Positions 21,840-34,100 of a DNA stretch of 64,000 nt are shown here, one piece after another. The stretch comes from Silurus meridionalis (taxonomy: Eukaryota; Chordata; Actinopteri; Siluriformes; Siluridae), in assembly GCF_014805685.1 (NCBI RefSeq), contig NC_060905.1, positions 3,138,840-3,202,839 on the forward strand. The letters are read 5' to 3'. Under the pieces are notes generated by a model. It ran no database searches. It worked only from the letters and a program-made list of their open reading frames with translations, and was not told the DNA's origin. The position numbers were made by a program, and so were the translations under genes. How positions within the stretch are numbered: position 1 is the stretch's first letter; each line of letters begins with the position of its first letter.

Positions 21840-22315
21840 CTGTTAAACACACACACAAAGTGAGCAGCTAGTTAATCTACCAATTAAAAAAAAATCTATT
21901 AATTTAAAGATGTTGGGGCTTATCCTGGAAAATACACACAAGCCCCTGCCTCCATAAACACAAGGCTTTTTTTTATATCCACAAACTGTCGCTATGATGC
22001 TGCATCCACAACTTAAGTGTTCACGATGTGATTGTCACTTAGTGTCTGTGTAAAAAATACAGTCATAGCTAGTGTTAGCAACAGCTAAACTTCCAGGGAG
22101 ATATTTGTATTTAATATAGTAGATGCCGGGGTAAAATCTGCCAGCTGCAACTATAAATGGCAAAAGATCACCAAGACGTCCTGCTCTGTTAACCTGTCTC
22201 CTTCTATTTTTTAAAGCATGCAGTCATCTCATTTCCTTTTGCAAAATTTCAACAAAATTACCACTTTGACCCAATGTGTCTGTACTTATTAGAATATAAG
22301 GACACGCCCAATTAA

Positions 22316-23141
22316 CAGTGTTAAAGAAGTATGTGAGGGTGGTGCAGGACATGTATGAGGACAGTGTGACAGCAGTGAAGTGTGCAGTAGGAACGAACGA
22401 ATGGGTTAAGGTGGAGACTTGATTGCATCAAGGATCGTCTCTGGGCCCTTTACTGTTTGCAGTGGTGATGGACAGGTTAACGGATGAGGTCTCCGTGGAC
22501 TATGATGTTTGCGGATGATATTGTGATTTGTGGTGAGAGTAGGGAGCAGGTGGGATACCTGGGATCAACAGTGCAAAGTAATGGAGAGTGTGTTAGAGAA
22601 GTGAAGAAAAGAGTGCAGGCAGGGTGGAGTGGGTGGAGAAAAGTGATAGCAGGAGTGATTTGTGATAGAAGAGTATCTGTGAGAGTGAAAGGGAAAGTTT
22701 ATAGGACTGTGGTGAGACCTGCGATGATGTATGGTTTAGAGACAGTGGCATTGAGTAAAAGACAGGAGGTGGAGCTGGAGGTAGCAGAGCTGAAGATGTT
22801 GAGGTTTTCGTTGGGAGTGACGACGATGGACAGGATTAGAAATTAGTTTATTAGAGGGACAGCACATGTAGGACGTTTCAGAGACAAGGTGAGGGAGGTG
22901 AGATTGAGATGGTTTGGACATGTGCAGTGGAGGGACATGGGGTATATCAGTAGGAGAATGCTGAGGATGGAGCCACCAGGAAGGAGGAAAAGAGGAAGAC
23001 CAAGGATGAGGTTTATGGATGTGGTGAGGGAAGACATGCAGGTAGTTGGTGTGAAAGAGACAGATGTAGAGGACAGAGTAGTATGGAAACAGATGAACCG
23101 CTGTGGTGACCCCTAATGGTAGAAGCCGAAAGAAGAAGATT
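22316..23141 (+). pseudogene. RTE-type LINE: reverse transcriptase C-terminal part and 3' end
   Basis: 5'-truncated LINE. Order: QGSxLSPFLF-like RT remnants, FADDIVICGESREQV (RT catalytic FADD box, 22,505-22,550), an internal deletion to YLGSTVQSNGECVREVKKRV, the thumb/C-terminal domain (YRTVVRPAMMYGLETVALSK, LRWFGHVQW, GRRKRGRPRMRF), then the 3' end CCCCTAATGGTAGAAGCCG and an AAGAAGA tail. Stops and a deletion make it inactive. Its 3' end matches the SINE at 16,211. Confidence 0.8.
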
Positions 23142-23709
23142 AAATTGTTAAACATATTAGGAAGAATCTTTTTCTGTTACTATTCACTTTCATTACAAAA
23201 TAACATTTAACCTGTTAGCCTTTACCACAGCTTTTGGGACTCACAGTGAAAATGCCTGACCTCTAATTAAATGTTAACAGTTCCTGAAAAAAAGTGGGCT
23301 TCATAAACAATTTAAATATATTTACAATAAAGACAATTTGAGCTTTACTGTACATTATTCAAAGTTGATATTGCTCAAAAAGATTATAAGTTATAGATGA
23401 TGAAGTGCCCTGGATATACATTTTCTCTATTGAACATTATTTTTATTTTATATATAAATACATGAAATCAGTTCCGGAGCAATCTGGAAAAGTACTGGGT
23501 TAAAAGTCACATGTCTCATGAGTTTATATTTCAAATGTAATGAAGATTTTCCTACAAACATTTATCAGAGACTGTGTCTGATCCTTTTCTCCTCCTCCTG
23601 TTTGAGAGCCACCTGCTAAACTAAGACCATTAAAGACTTTTGTTCTACATGTTTGGATATTGATATTGAGTTGGCATTCATATTGATGACCGGAAGTCCA
23701 ATCTCAACA
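23142..23709. other. No recognised feature
   Basis: AT-rich intergenic DNA. 23,340-23,400 resembles 44,280-44,345 (TTTACTGTACATTATTC...AAGTTGATATT), so it is part of an unnamed dispersed repeat. Confidence 0.4.

Positions 23710-23757
<48 letters not shown>
23710..23757. repeat. (CA)n microsatellite
   Basis: About 23 CA units. Confidence 0.95.
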
Positions 23758-23759
<2 letters not shown>

Positions 23760-24315
23760 CTCTTAGAAAACAAACTAAAGATAAAACGTATAAAACTGTA
23801 AAGGAAGATTTATTGTAACTTACAGATGTACTCAGGCTCAGATTGTTCATCTCCATGCAGATCACCAAGTCTCTGTTGTTACTCCGCCCCCAAAAATATT
23901 TTCCACATCGCTGCTTTGTGCAAATCTTAGATAAAACTACAGTGGAACCCGGTTATCTCGCCCCCGGTTATCTCGACAACCCTATTAAGTCGACGTTTTT
24001 GAAGTGGAACCGCCAAATTCTCGCTTTTTCTAAGCATTTTCTATCGGTTATGTCGACCTTTTTTATGTCGCGGAACCCTAATATCTCGAGCACAAGGGGG
24101 GAAAAATTAGAAATTTTAAAATGATTAATTAATTAGAAAATGTCGATCGGCGCTGTGCAGCCGCAGAAGAACTCGCGAAAGTGGCGGAAAAATCAAACCT
24201 TACAGATACTACAGGTGTTTGTGTTGTATACTGGTGAATCTCTGCTGTTAGTAAGTGCACATATGCATTTTTTTGTTAAATGTTATGCGATGAGCGGGGC
24301 GCGCTCCGGCTTCAA

Positions 24316-26455
24316 CTCCTTACCGGCGGCAGCGTCGCTCCTTACCGAGAGCCGTGCTCCTTACCGAGAGCCGTGCTCCTTACCGAGAGCCGTGCTCCTT
24401 ACCGAGAGCCGTGCTCCTTACCGAGAGCCGTGCTCCTTACCGAGAGCCGTGCTCCTTACCGAGAGCCGTGCTCCTTACCGAGAGCCGTGCTCCTTACCGA
24501 GAGCCGTGCTCCTTACCGGCGCGTCGCTCCTTACCGAGAGCCGTGCTCCTTACCGAGAGCCGTGCTCCTTACCGAGAGCCGTGCTCCTTACCGAGAGCCG
24601 TGCTCCTTACCGAGAGCCGTGCTCCTTACCGAGAGCCGTGCTCCTTACCGAGAGCCGTGCTCCTTACCGAGAGCCGTGCTCCTTACCGAGAGCCGTGCTC
24701 CTTACCGAGAGCCGTGCTCCTTACCGAGAGCCGTGCTCCTTACCGAGAGCCGTGCTCCTTACCGAGAGCCGTGCTCCTTACCGAGAGCCGTGCTCCTTAC
24801 CGAGAGCCGTGCTCCTTACCGAGAGCCGTGCTCCTTACCGAGAGCCGTGCTCCTTACCGAGAGCCGTGCTCCTTACCGAGAGCCGTGCTCCTTACCGGCG
24901 CGTCGCTCCTTACCGAGAGCCGTGCTCCTTACCGAGAGCCGTGCTCCTTACCGAGAGCCGTGCTCCTTACCGGCGCGTCGCTCCTTACCGAGAGCCGTGC
25001 TCCTTACCGAGAGCCGTGCTCCTTACCGAGAGCCGTGCTCCTTACCGAGAGCCGTGCTCCTTACCGGCGCGTCGCTCCTTACCGAGAGCCGTGCTCCTTA
25101 CCGAGAGCCGTGCTCCTTACCGAGAGCCGTGCTCCTTACCGAGAGCCGTGCTCCTTACCGAGAGCCGTGCTCCTTACCGAGAGCCGTGCTCCTTACCGAG
25201 AGCCGTGCTCCTTACCGGCGGCGTCGCTCCTTACCGAGAGCCGTGCTCCTTACCGAGAGCCGTGCTCCTTACCGAGAGCCGTGCTCCTTACCGAGAGCCG
25301 TGCTCCTTACCGAGAGCCGTGCTCCTTACCGGCGCGTCGCTCCTTACCGAGAGCCGTGCTCCTTACCGAGAGCCGTGCTCCTTACCGAGAGCCGTGCTCC
25401 TTACCGAGAGCCGTGCTCCTTACCGAGAGCCGTGCTCCTTACCGAGAGCCGTGCTCCTTACCGAGAGCCGTGCTCCTTACCGGCGCGTCGCTCCTTACCG
25501 AGAGCCGTGCTCCTTACCGAGAGCCGTGCTCCTTACCGAGAGCCGTGCTCCTTACCGAGAGCCGTGCTCCTTACCGAGAGCCGTGCTCCTTACCGAGAGC
25601 CGTGCTCCTTACCGAGAGCCGTGCTCCTTACCGAGAGCCGTGCTCCTTACCGAGAGCCGTGCTCCTTACCGAGAGCCGTGCTCCTTACCGAGAGCCGTGC
25701 TCCTTACCGAGAGCCGTGCTCCTTACCGAGAGCCGTGCTCCTTACCGAGAGCCGTGCTCCTTACCGGCGGCGTCGCTCCTTACCGAGAGCCGTGCTCCTT
25801 ACCGAGAGCCGTGCTCCTTACCGGCGCGTCGCTCCTTACCGAGAGCCGTGCTCCTTACCGAGAGCCGTGCTCCTTACCGAGAGCCGTGCTCCTTACCGAG
25901 AGCCGTGCTCCTTACCGAGAGCCGTGCTCCTTACCGGCGCGTCGCTCCTTACCGAGAGCCGTGCTCCTTACCGAGAGCCGTGCTCCTTACCGAGAGCCGT
26001 GCTCCTTACCGAGAGCCGTGCTCCTTACCGAGAGCCGTGCTCCTTACCGAGAGCCGTGCTCCTTACCGAGAGCCGTGCTCCTTACCGAGAGCCGTGCTCC
26101 TTACCGGCGGCGTCGCTCCTTACCGAGAGCCGTGCTCCTTACCGAGAGCCGTGCTCCTTACCGAGAGCCGTGCTCCTTACCGAGAGCCGTGCTCCTTACC
26201 GAGAGCCGTGCTCCTTACCGGCGCGTCGCTCCTTACCGAGAGCCGTGCTCCTTACCGAGAGCCGTGCTCCTTACCGAGAGCCGTGCTCCTTACCGAGAGC
26301 CGTGCTCCTTACCGAGAGCCGTGCTCCTTACCGAGAGCCGTGCTCCTTACCGGCGCGTCGCTCCTTACCGAGAGCCGTGCTCCTTACCGAGAGCCGTGCT
26401 CCTTACCGGCGCGTCGCTCCTTACCGAGAGCCGTGCTCCTTACCGGCCAGCAGGG
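24316..26455. repeat. 19-bp minisatellite, about 112 units
   Basis: Main unit CTCCTTACCGAGAGCCGTG (19 bp), with two interspersed variants CTCCTTACCGGCGCGTCG (18 bp) and CTCCTTACCGGCGGCGTCG (19 bp). Main units are almost all identical. Because the unit has no stop in any frame and 19 is not a multiple of 3, all three forward frames stay open and give spurious proteins of over 700 residues with a 19-residue period (ESRAPYREPCSLPRAVLLT). Confidence 0.95.
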
Positions 26456-26481
26456 TAAGGAGCACGGCTCTCGGTAAGGAG
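26453..26481. repeat. Inverted minisatellite unit at the array edge
   Basis: GGTAAGGAGCACGGCTCTCG followed by GTAAGGAG is the reverse complement of about 1.5 array units. It sits 6 bases after the last direct unit and can form a hairpin with it. Confidence 0.9.
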
Positions 26482-27142
26482 TTGAGCCGAGCTTCAGAGA
26501 AAGCGGCCGAAAGCACCTGCCACGCCACCTTGCCGCTCACGTTTGAGACTTTTCTGTCCCTCGTTTTTGGTTTCGGGTTCGGTTTGGATCTTCCGAGTTT
26601 TTTTCCGGCTTCGCGCCGTGCCGCCGGGCGCATCGCGGACGTAAGTTTTTTCGGACACTTTGCTTTGTGTGTTTGTGCGGATTACTTCAGCCTGATGGTA
26701 ATAAGAAAAGTTTTCAGAAACTTACTGTTTATTTTTCTTTTTTTCCACATGCTGTTTTTTTTTTTTTTTTTGAGCGATCTGTGTGTTTATAATGTTGGAG
26801 AATATAATAAAGGTTTGTATGGAGAATGGACGGTGGTTTGTATTGTATACTGGTAAATCTCTGCTGTTAGTAGGTGCACTTATGCCTTTTGTTGTTAACA
26901 AACGTATGTAAATTTTATAGCATGCCTTCATCAAACAAATCGCGGCAACGCTGTTGTGTAAAAAACCCTCCAAAAACACGTGCATGCATATTCTCATTTA
27001 TTAACGCACATCATGTACATAAAGAAATTTCAAGCACGTTAATATATTGCCGCCATTTTGATTTTCGTTTATCTCGATCATCGGTTACCTCGATGCTTTT
27101 TGGCGACCCCCTAGGACATCGACATAACCGGGTTCCACTGTA

Positions 27143-27942
27143 CTTATTTGACTGTCCATTTTTTTCTTTTTCACCCACGTGGGGAATAAAATCCTCCCAT
27201 ATATCGTTAGAATCCTGCACTCATTGGCTACATTTTGGATCAATCATTTTGTTTCCATAATGCTACTGGCTGAAAATAAAAGGTTTGAAATGATAGGTGG
27301 TGCAAACCAAAACGTCATGGCACCTGCCTATAGTGGATGCTCACGCCAGAGATTCCGCCTTTCTTTGCCGTTTTTTTTTTTGTGTGAATTAACACTATAT
27401 TCTACCAGCCATATTTTTTTTTTTACCATCAAAATGGCGTTTTTTATGCGAAAGTTATTCTGAAAGATACACAAACAATACAGCAATAGAAGTTCTATGA
27501 CATAAACGAAAGAATAACCATCTAAATTACAACATTATTGTTTGGTTGGAGCCAAAATGCTTTACGTCATGATGTTCAGTGGATCCTTATCTTTCCTAAT
27601 AAACCGGGATTTGCAGCAGTGGATGCTTTTATGGCGTTTTTGCAATAATTGTTTAAGTGCTGCATTTTTTATGCATGTTGTTTGTGTGTACTGCTTACAC
27701 AAATTCAGCAAATACATTCGTTATACGTTTTCCATTGAAAATCAGTGATCTGAAATCGAAGCTTGAGGCTTAGAGCTTTAGAATGATTTACAGTTTGTCA
27801 TTTTTACTCTTGTCCCTTTTCATTTAATCTATTGTTAAACATAAACTCCTGAGAACAATGGGATATCGGTTGCACAGGCGCGGCGCGGCACTGAAGGCTA
27901 AGAGGTTAATCTGCATTTGTCACTACTTCCTGCAATCTTTAT
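27143..27942. other. No recognised feature
   Basis: AT-rich with T-runs. 27,265-27,360 and 27,560-27,600 are free of named repeats. No supported gene. Confidence 0.35.
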
Positions 27943-28137
27943 TCACCACATAAACACCGCCCCTTTGTGAAGTCCCTTCCACTTAAAGGTATCTGAGCTG
28001 CAGCAAAAACCTACTTCAAGCATCGAAGAGCAGCATTTTGAAGAAACCTCATTCGGATTGGGACAATATTTGGCGATGAAAAAGAAGACGAGGCAGGCTA
28101 CAGACGTCACTGCAGCAATGAACACAAACTTTCCCAT
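27943..28137 (-). CDS. slc15a1-like: slc15a1-like terminal exon
   Basis: After acceptor CTGCAG, encodes MGKFVFIAAVTSVACLVFFF (last transmembrane helix), then IAKYCPNPNEV and a Cys-rich cytoplasmic tail to the stop at 27,943. PEPT1 proteins end with a similar helix plus short charged tail, but this tail (SSKCCSSML, FCCSSDTF) is unusual in its cysteines. Confidence 0.75.
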   Translation of the reverse strand: MGKFVFIAAVTSVACLVFFFIAKYCPNPNEVSSKCCSSMLEVGFCCSSDTFKWKGLHKGAVFMW

Positions 28138-31100
28138 CTGCAGATGACACCAGTGATTAAATCAACACTGCAAAGTCTCATACATAAATGTGTGGTGGTC
28201 TAGGAAAACACTTAGTGTGGTGAAATCCAGTTGTGAAAACATCTCAACTTTTGCATCTCAACCACAAGTCTATCACCAAAAGTGAACAGAGACTTAAAAA
28301 AGTTCAAGAAATAATATAATTTGTATGTTGTTTTTGTTAAATAGATCAATTTTTCCTCTAATGTGACTTATTAAAGTATATTGTAAGCAGAAAAAATATA
28401 ATTATAATGATCATTATTATTTTATATGATTGAAAAATGATTCTGCTTCACTTGCCATGCAGTCCATTTAGTTTTATTTCCTGGACCACCACACAAGTGC
28501 ACTAAAGAAGAATTATTAAGATGAAGTATCATTAAAACAAACCAACAGATCCAGAGCTCACCTTCCAGGTCCAATTGATATTTTCTGTGCCCAGCACAAT
28601 GAAATTTCCAACAGCTGTATTTAGGAGCCAAAGTGCTTGCACCAGTGACTTCATACCATCTGGGGCCTGAAGGCACAAGCTTTGGCATGAGAACCTGAAA
28701 CTGATAGAATATAAAAGAAAACCTCGTTCACTGACTTACATGTGAATAAGAGAATTCTGTTCCAGCGATGGAGAACAGGACCTCCCCTGCAGAGATGAAA
28801 ATGTACTGCGGACCTGCCAGGCAACGTGTATTCTGCTGGCATGAACCTCCTCCATCTTATGCAGTACTACTTTTTCTGCATCCTGTACAAAGAAAAAGCA
28901 ACTGCTGAAGCTTTAGCCTGGTGACCTCTTCCCTTATCATCACATACAAAATACAATACATACAATCATGTTTAAGAAACATGAGCCATCATTTCAATTT
29001 TAAACTGAATACTGTTTTTTTTATATCTCGTAAAAACTCTACACTAAACATTAACCACATTAAGAGTACCATATTTTTACCCCGTCAATAATAAATGTAT
29101 ATGTGGCACCAAAGTCGAGAAGCCCCAGTCCAACATAATCTGTTGTCGTTTCTAGGCTGATGGTCACTTCCACATATCTGCAGGGATTTAAGAAAACGTG
29201 TCAGAGATGTGTCAGGCATCATCAGTCAAAACCTTGATCATATGATACTCTATAAAAAGTCCATAAAAAGAAGGTGTTGAACACAAGGAGAAATAATGGA
29301 TTACTAGATACTGCATGATTGTAACTAAGTAAAATGACTGGTAGGATAAACTACTTACTTTCCTCCTTTAACTTTTACAGTTTCAGAAATTCCATAATTG
29401 CCCGCTGCAAAGAGATTTGTACTTTCTAAAGTAATGGTGATATTCTTTGCATGGGAATTAATGAATCTGAAAAAACCCAACACAGTCATAGTTAATTGCA
29501 AACAACAATGTAAGTTACATAATGCAATCTTTGATCATTCTCATGAAGATTAACCAGAAACATCTCTAGGTTACGTACGTAACCCTAGTTCCCTAAGGGA
29601 ACCAGACGCTGCGTCGCAACGCTTTGGGAATGCTTCCGCGTTGTCCACGCTCTGAATCATGTGTGTGATCTGTCTAATGGAAAGCGCGGCATCACCGGCG
29701 GAATGATGTCACGACCAGGAAGATATAAAAAGCACATGGAGTGAAGCCAGCTTCTGTTTGTTTAGAAAGCGCTCTGTGTTTATTTAAAGCACTTTTGTAC
29801 GTTGCTCTGGACAAGGGCTTCTGCTTAATGGCTCAGGCGTGGCCTAGGATAAGCCTGTACGCCTTTCCCCCGTCATGATGCTTCCGGGAGTTCTGGAGAG
29901 AGTTTGCTGGGATGGAGTCCGTCTCCTCCTAGTGGTAGCCCTCCTCGAGCACCCTCCCTGGGAGATTCCTCTGACGACGGATCTACTCTCTCAAGCAGGG
30001 GGTGCAATAATATACCCCTGCCCAGAGTTGAGGAGGCTGTGGCTATAGCCCCTGAGGGGGCACAGCTCCAAGGATCCAGTCTCATGATCCGGCAGGTGAT
30101 GCCACGCTTTCCAGTGGACAGATTACACACATAATTCAGAGCGTGGACAACGCAGAAGCATTTCCAATGCCATTGCGACACAGCTCGAATTCCTTAATGG
30201 GAACAAACATTGCATTGTGATTTACCAAACTTTTACTGTACCTGATGAAGGCTTCTCCATTCTCCAATTTGATGATATGGTCCTCCTCCTTCATTTCAGT
30301 GACACAAACAAGTGACAATGTAAGATCACTACACTGTATCACTACTATCAGAACCTAATATATTCCTATAACCTTAAAATATTTTCTTTAGTTTAACCTT
30401 CCTTCCTCTCGTTTTAATAAAAAAAGGGTAAAATGAACCTCAAGAGAATTATATAAATAAATAAAAGATTGTTATGTTGCCTGACCATTACTGAGCGGTA
30501 TTAGAACACATCTCCAAAGTAAAAATAAAAAATTATTAACTATAGTAACATCTATGGTGTTCGGGTCAATTTTGACCCATATATTTTTACTCCAAAAAAA
30601 AGCAAAAAAGTTTTTTTGGTTTTGTTTTTAAATAGAGCCTTTGAAAAAGAACTAGTAATAATAACATTATATAGATTTGCAGTCAAACAAACAACAACCA
30701 ATCAAGCAAATCAAACCAATGGAAATCAAGTACCAGTTCCAAAAAATGTCTTTGTTTGCAAAAACATACATGTACATGTGTGTGTTTAGATGCATGTGTG
30801 GCAAAAATTTGCAGAGATATTTTTTCCAGTAGAAGCACAATATGTTTGTCTTTCTGTCCTTATTGCTAGGGCAGACCTGACACCTCTTTCTTTTAGAATC
30901 AGGTGGCCTCAGTGGGGTTGTGGCTGTTGCTGTGCTGGTTGATGTTGAGGCAGGGCTGGCTGAGGAGGATGCTGGTGCTGATGCTCTTTGAGTTGCTGAT
31001 GGTATGGATAGAGTGCTAGGTGAACTCTGCAGCTGTCTGACCAAGGCTGGGTCTCAGCTTCTCTCAATGTGTGTCTTGACTAGGGAACTTCCTAGCTCAT

Positions 31101-34100
31101 CGAGAAACATTCTTCGGTTGTTTTTTTTGGTCGAGTTCCACCCTAGGTGGATGTGGGTCCACAACACAAATGCATTGCATGCAGACACATCTAGGATGTT
31201 ATAAAACACAACCATTGGCCATCTCCTGGTCATTCGCTGGCATGTGTAGGTGGCAGTCAACTTACCCAGGTTGTCCACTCCTCCTTTGTTTTTATTATAG
31301 TCCAGGATAAGTATGGGCTTTTTCTCACTTCCTGATGACACAGCTGTATCTTTGTGAAAAGTGGACATAAGTACCCAATTTAATTTTTTTTTTTTGGGAC
31401 AATATAAAACAACGGTGGTGTTGTCTGTAAAAGCAAATTTTGAAGAAAGTGGAGCCCTGTCCTTTACCTGCTAAGTTTCAGTGGGCAGCTCAGGTTTATT
31501 GTTTTTTATTGTGCCCACCATGGTAAGTTTCCTCCTGAGAAGTTCTTGTCCAAGGTCATAGCTGGTAAAAAAAAAAAATTGCCCCACATGATATTGTGAC
31601 CCCTTAGTCCAGTAGTCATATTGAGGACTACACATTTTCCTTGTTTTTTTCTCAGGAATGCCACTCACAGGTTTACCTGTGTAAATCTGTAGATTCCATG
31701 CATAGCTGTTTTTTTTTTTTTTTTAGATCAAAACATGTCTTGATGTCACTTACTCTCATCACCGCAAACCTAGTGATCCCAGGGGTCATTTTGAGGACAT
31801 TTGCAGCAGTTACCCTGCCATGTAATTCAGGAGGTACTGAGCTCCATCAGATGTTACCACTTTTGGATTTTATTGTTTCAGAATGAGTGGAAGCAGCTTT
31901 AGCACGGTGACCTCATCAGACTCATCAGATGTGTCTGTGTCTTCTGGTTGATAATCTCCCTTTTTTTCCTGTTCAGAAACCTGCTCATCTGTATCGCGAT
32001 GCTGCTCTGTGTCCTCTGCCTCATTTTCGAGAGCTTGGCTTGTTGTAAATCTTCTCATTTTTTGCATGCTGCAAACTGGAGATATGCACTCTGCAAGTCA
32101 CCAACTCTAAACTGAATTGTTGTTTTACATGTCTGGACATGTCCATTTTTGTTTGTTTGTTTTGTTTGTTCTGGGAAGGTGAGAACCAGGCAAAGAGAGA
32201 AGCCCCTAAGTAAAGCTTACAGTGATAGGAGAGGAGCTGGCTGTCAGTGAGCTGTTGGCTGACTGTGTCAGTGAGCTGACAGTGTGTCTATGATTTCAGT
32301 TTTGGTACTAATTATTGTTTTAAAATGTTATATTATAACTGGGTCGAAACCGACCCTAACAACACAAAGGTCATCATTTTAATCAGAGAATTTTATAATT
32401 TAGTTAGAGAGATTTTTTGTTTGTTTGTTAAAATAAAAACTGTTTAAATAAAAAATGGATGCAATAAAAAAATCTACGTGGTACTTCTGTGCACTTAAAC
32501 CTAAAAACGGGTCGGTGCTGACCCTAAGACAAGAGGAAGGTTAAATGTGTTCTTATTTGTCAAAGAATTTGAGAAAACTTTTAAACTCACCAGTTTACAT
32601 TTGATAACACTGTCCTTTCCGAACAAGATCAGGCTATAGGCAGTGCTCTCACTGGCATTAAGTTTGCACTGGTGAGTCACTCCAGATTGAGAGACACTGA
32701 CTGGCAAGACTCGATGGGCATCGCCGAGTGGAAGTCGAGTGTATTCCACCGGATCCTGACAACAAAAATGTCATTATTTGCTTTAGTGTTTACTAAAATG
32801 CATTTTACAATTAATCTAAAACATTTTATTGACAGTCAGATAGACAGACAGATAGTACTAGCTCCAAGATGGCGCCGGTGAGGTCAGCTGCCGTCACGAC
32901 TTCTCCGGCTACGTTTTCTCTTTTTTTGTTTATTTTATACTTTTATTTAAGTAGTTACAGTTCCATCTACACAAGATGGACATCATTAGATATGACAGAG
33001 CCACTCATATTTATTGGTGTACAATCCACTCACCGCTTCACCATTTTTAAACCCGGACCCATGCTGGCAGAGCGAGATCCTGAGGAAGAACAAAGGACAC
33101 GACTCGTACCGGCGTCCGCGAGGGAAACGAGCCGGCATCAGGAACAGGCTGAGGGCATGCGCACACCGCGCTACCTTACCTAGCATCCTGTTAGCCACTG
33201 TCTAGTCACTGGAGAACAAGCTTGACGACCTCAGGGCAAGGGTCAAGTTCCAGAGGGACATTCAGGACTGCAACCTTCTCTGCTTCATCGAGACATGGCT
33301 GACCCCAGCGGTACCCGACCACGCCATCTAGCCGGTCGAGTTTTTCTCGCTTTACCGCATAGACAGAACACTGGAGTCAGGAAAGTCAAGAGGAGGTGGA
33401 GTGTGTCTGATGGTAAACAACCACTGGTGCGACAGTGCGAGCATTGTTCCTCTTTCACGCTTCTGCACACTAAATCTGGAACTACTGAAAATCAAATATC
33501 GGCTCTTTTATCTACCTCGGGAATTCAGCTCGGTCATAGTCAGTGCCGTTTATATTCCACCTCAAGCGGACACAGACACTGCAGTATGGGACTTACACGA
33601 GACAATAACACTTCAACAAACACTGCATCGGGAGGCTGCGCTCATTGTAGTAGGAGATTTCAACAGTGCCAACTTCAAGCGCGCACTCCAGAACTTTCAT
33701 CAGCACATCACCTGCCACACCAGGGGCGAAAGGACACTGGACCACTGTTACACACCATTCAAGAACAGCTACAAAGCACAATCACGTCCACCATTTGGGA
33801 AATCAGACCATGCCGCCATCTTCCTCAGAAACCGTGGATGGAAAACCATCCGTGACGCTCTGAGATCCCACTCCACTGCCTACAACACGGAGCTCGCCAC
33901 CGGGGACATAGATGAATACAAGGCTGCGTCTTACAGTGTTCGCAGAGTGGTGAAGGATGCAAAGCGGCGCTACAGGAGAGACTAGAGTCAGAGTTCCAAC
34001 ATGGCAGGGACTAAGAACAATCACGGACTACAGAATACCATCTTCAAGAATGGGGAATGTGGACGCTCCTCTGGCAGACGAGCTAAACATCTTTTACGCT

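Larger units (their letters stand above)
23940..27140. mobile_element. Pogo/Tigger-like TIR element carrying a minisatellite
   Basis: Ends CAGTGGAACCCGGTTATCTC and its complement (ATAACCGGGTTCCACTG at 27,124-27,140), with TA on both sides (23,938-23,939; 27,141-27,142). A shorter relative at 48,275-49,024 shares both ends and internal flanks (CCTATTAAGTCGACGTTTTT; AAATCGCGGCAACGCTGTTG; TTCAAGCACGTTAATATATT). No transposase is seen; the centre is a 19-bp array flanked by a direct repeat (24,213-24,275 and 26,833-26,893, TTGTATACTGGT...TCTCTGCTGTTAGTA). Right of the array, 26,500-26,660 is GC-rich and ends with GAC|GTAAGT, which looks like a promoter/exon border. Confidence 0.8.

Noticed and set aside
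24140..26856. Three overlapping ORFs of 707-858 codons with a 19-residue repeat
   Set aside because: They come from the 19-bp minisatellite, which has no stop in any frame. There is no coding signal outside the array.
33295..33855. Second long ORF overlapping the LINE endonuclease
   Set aside because: Out-of-frame shadow of the endonuclease coding strand.
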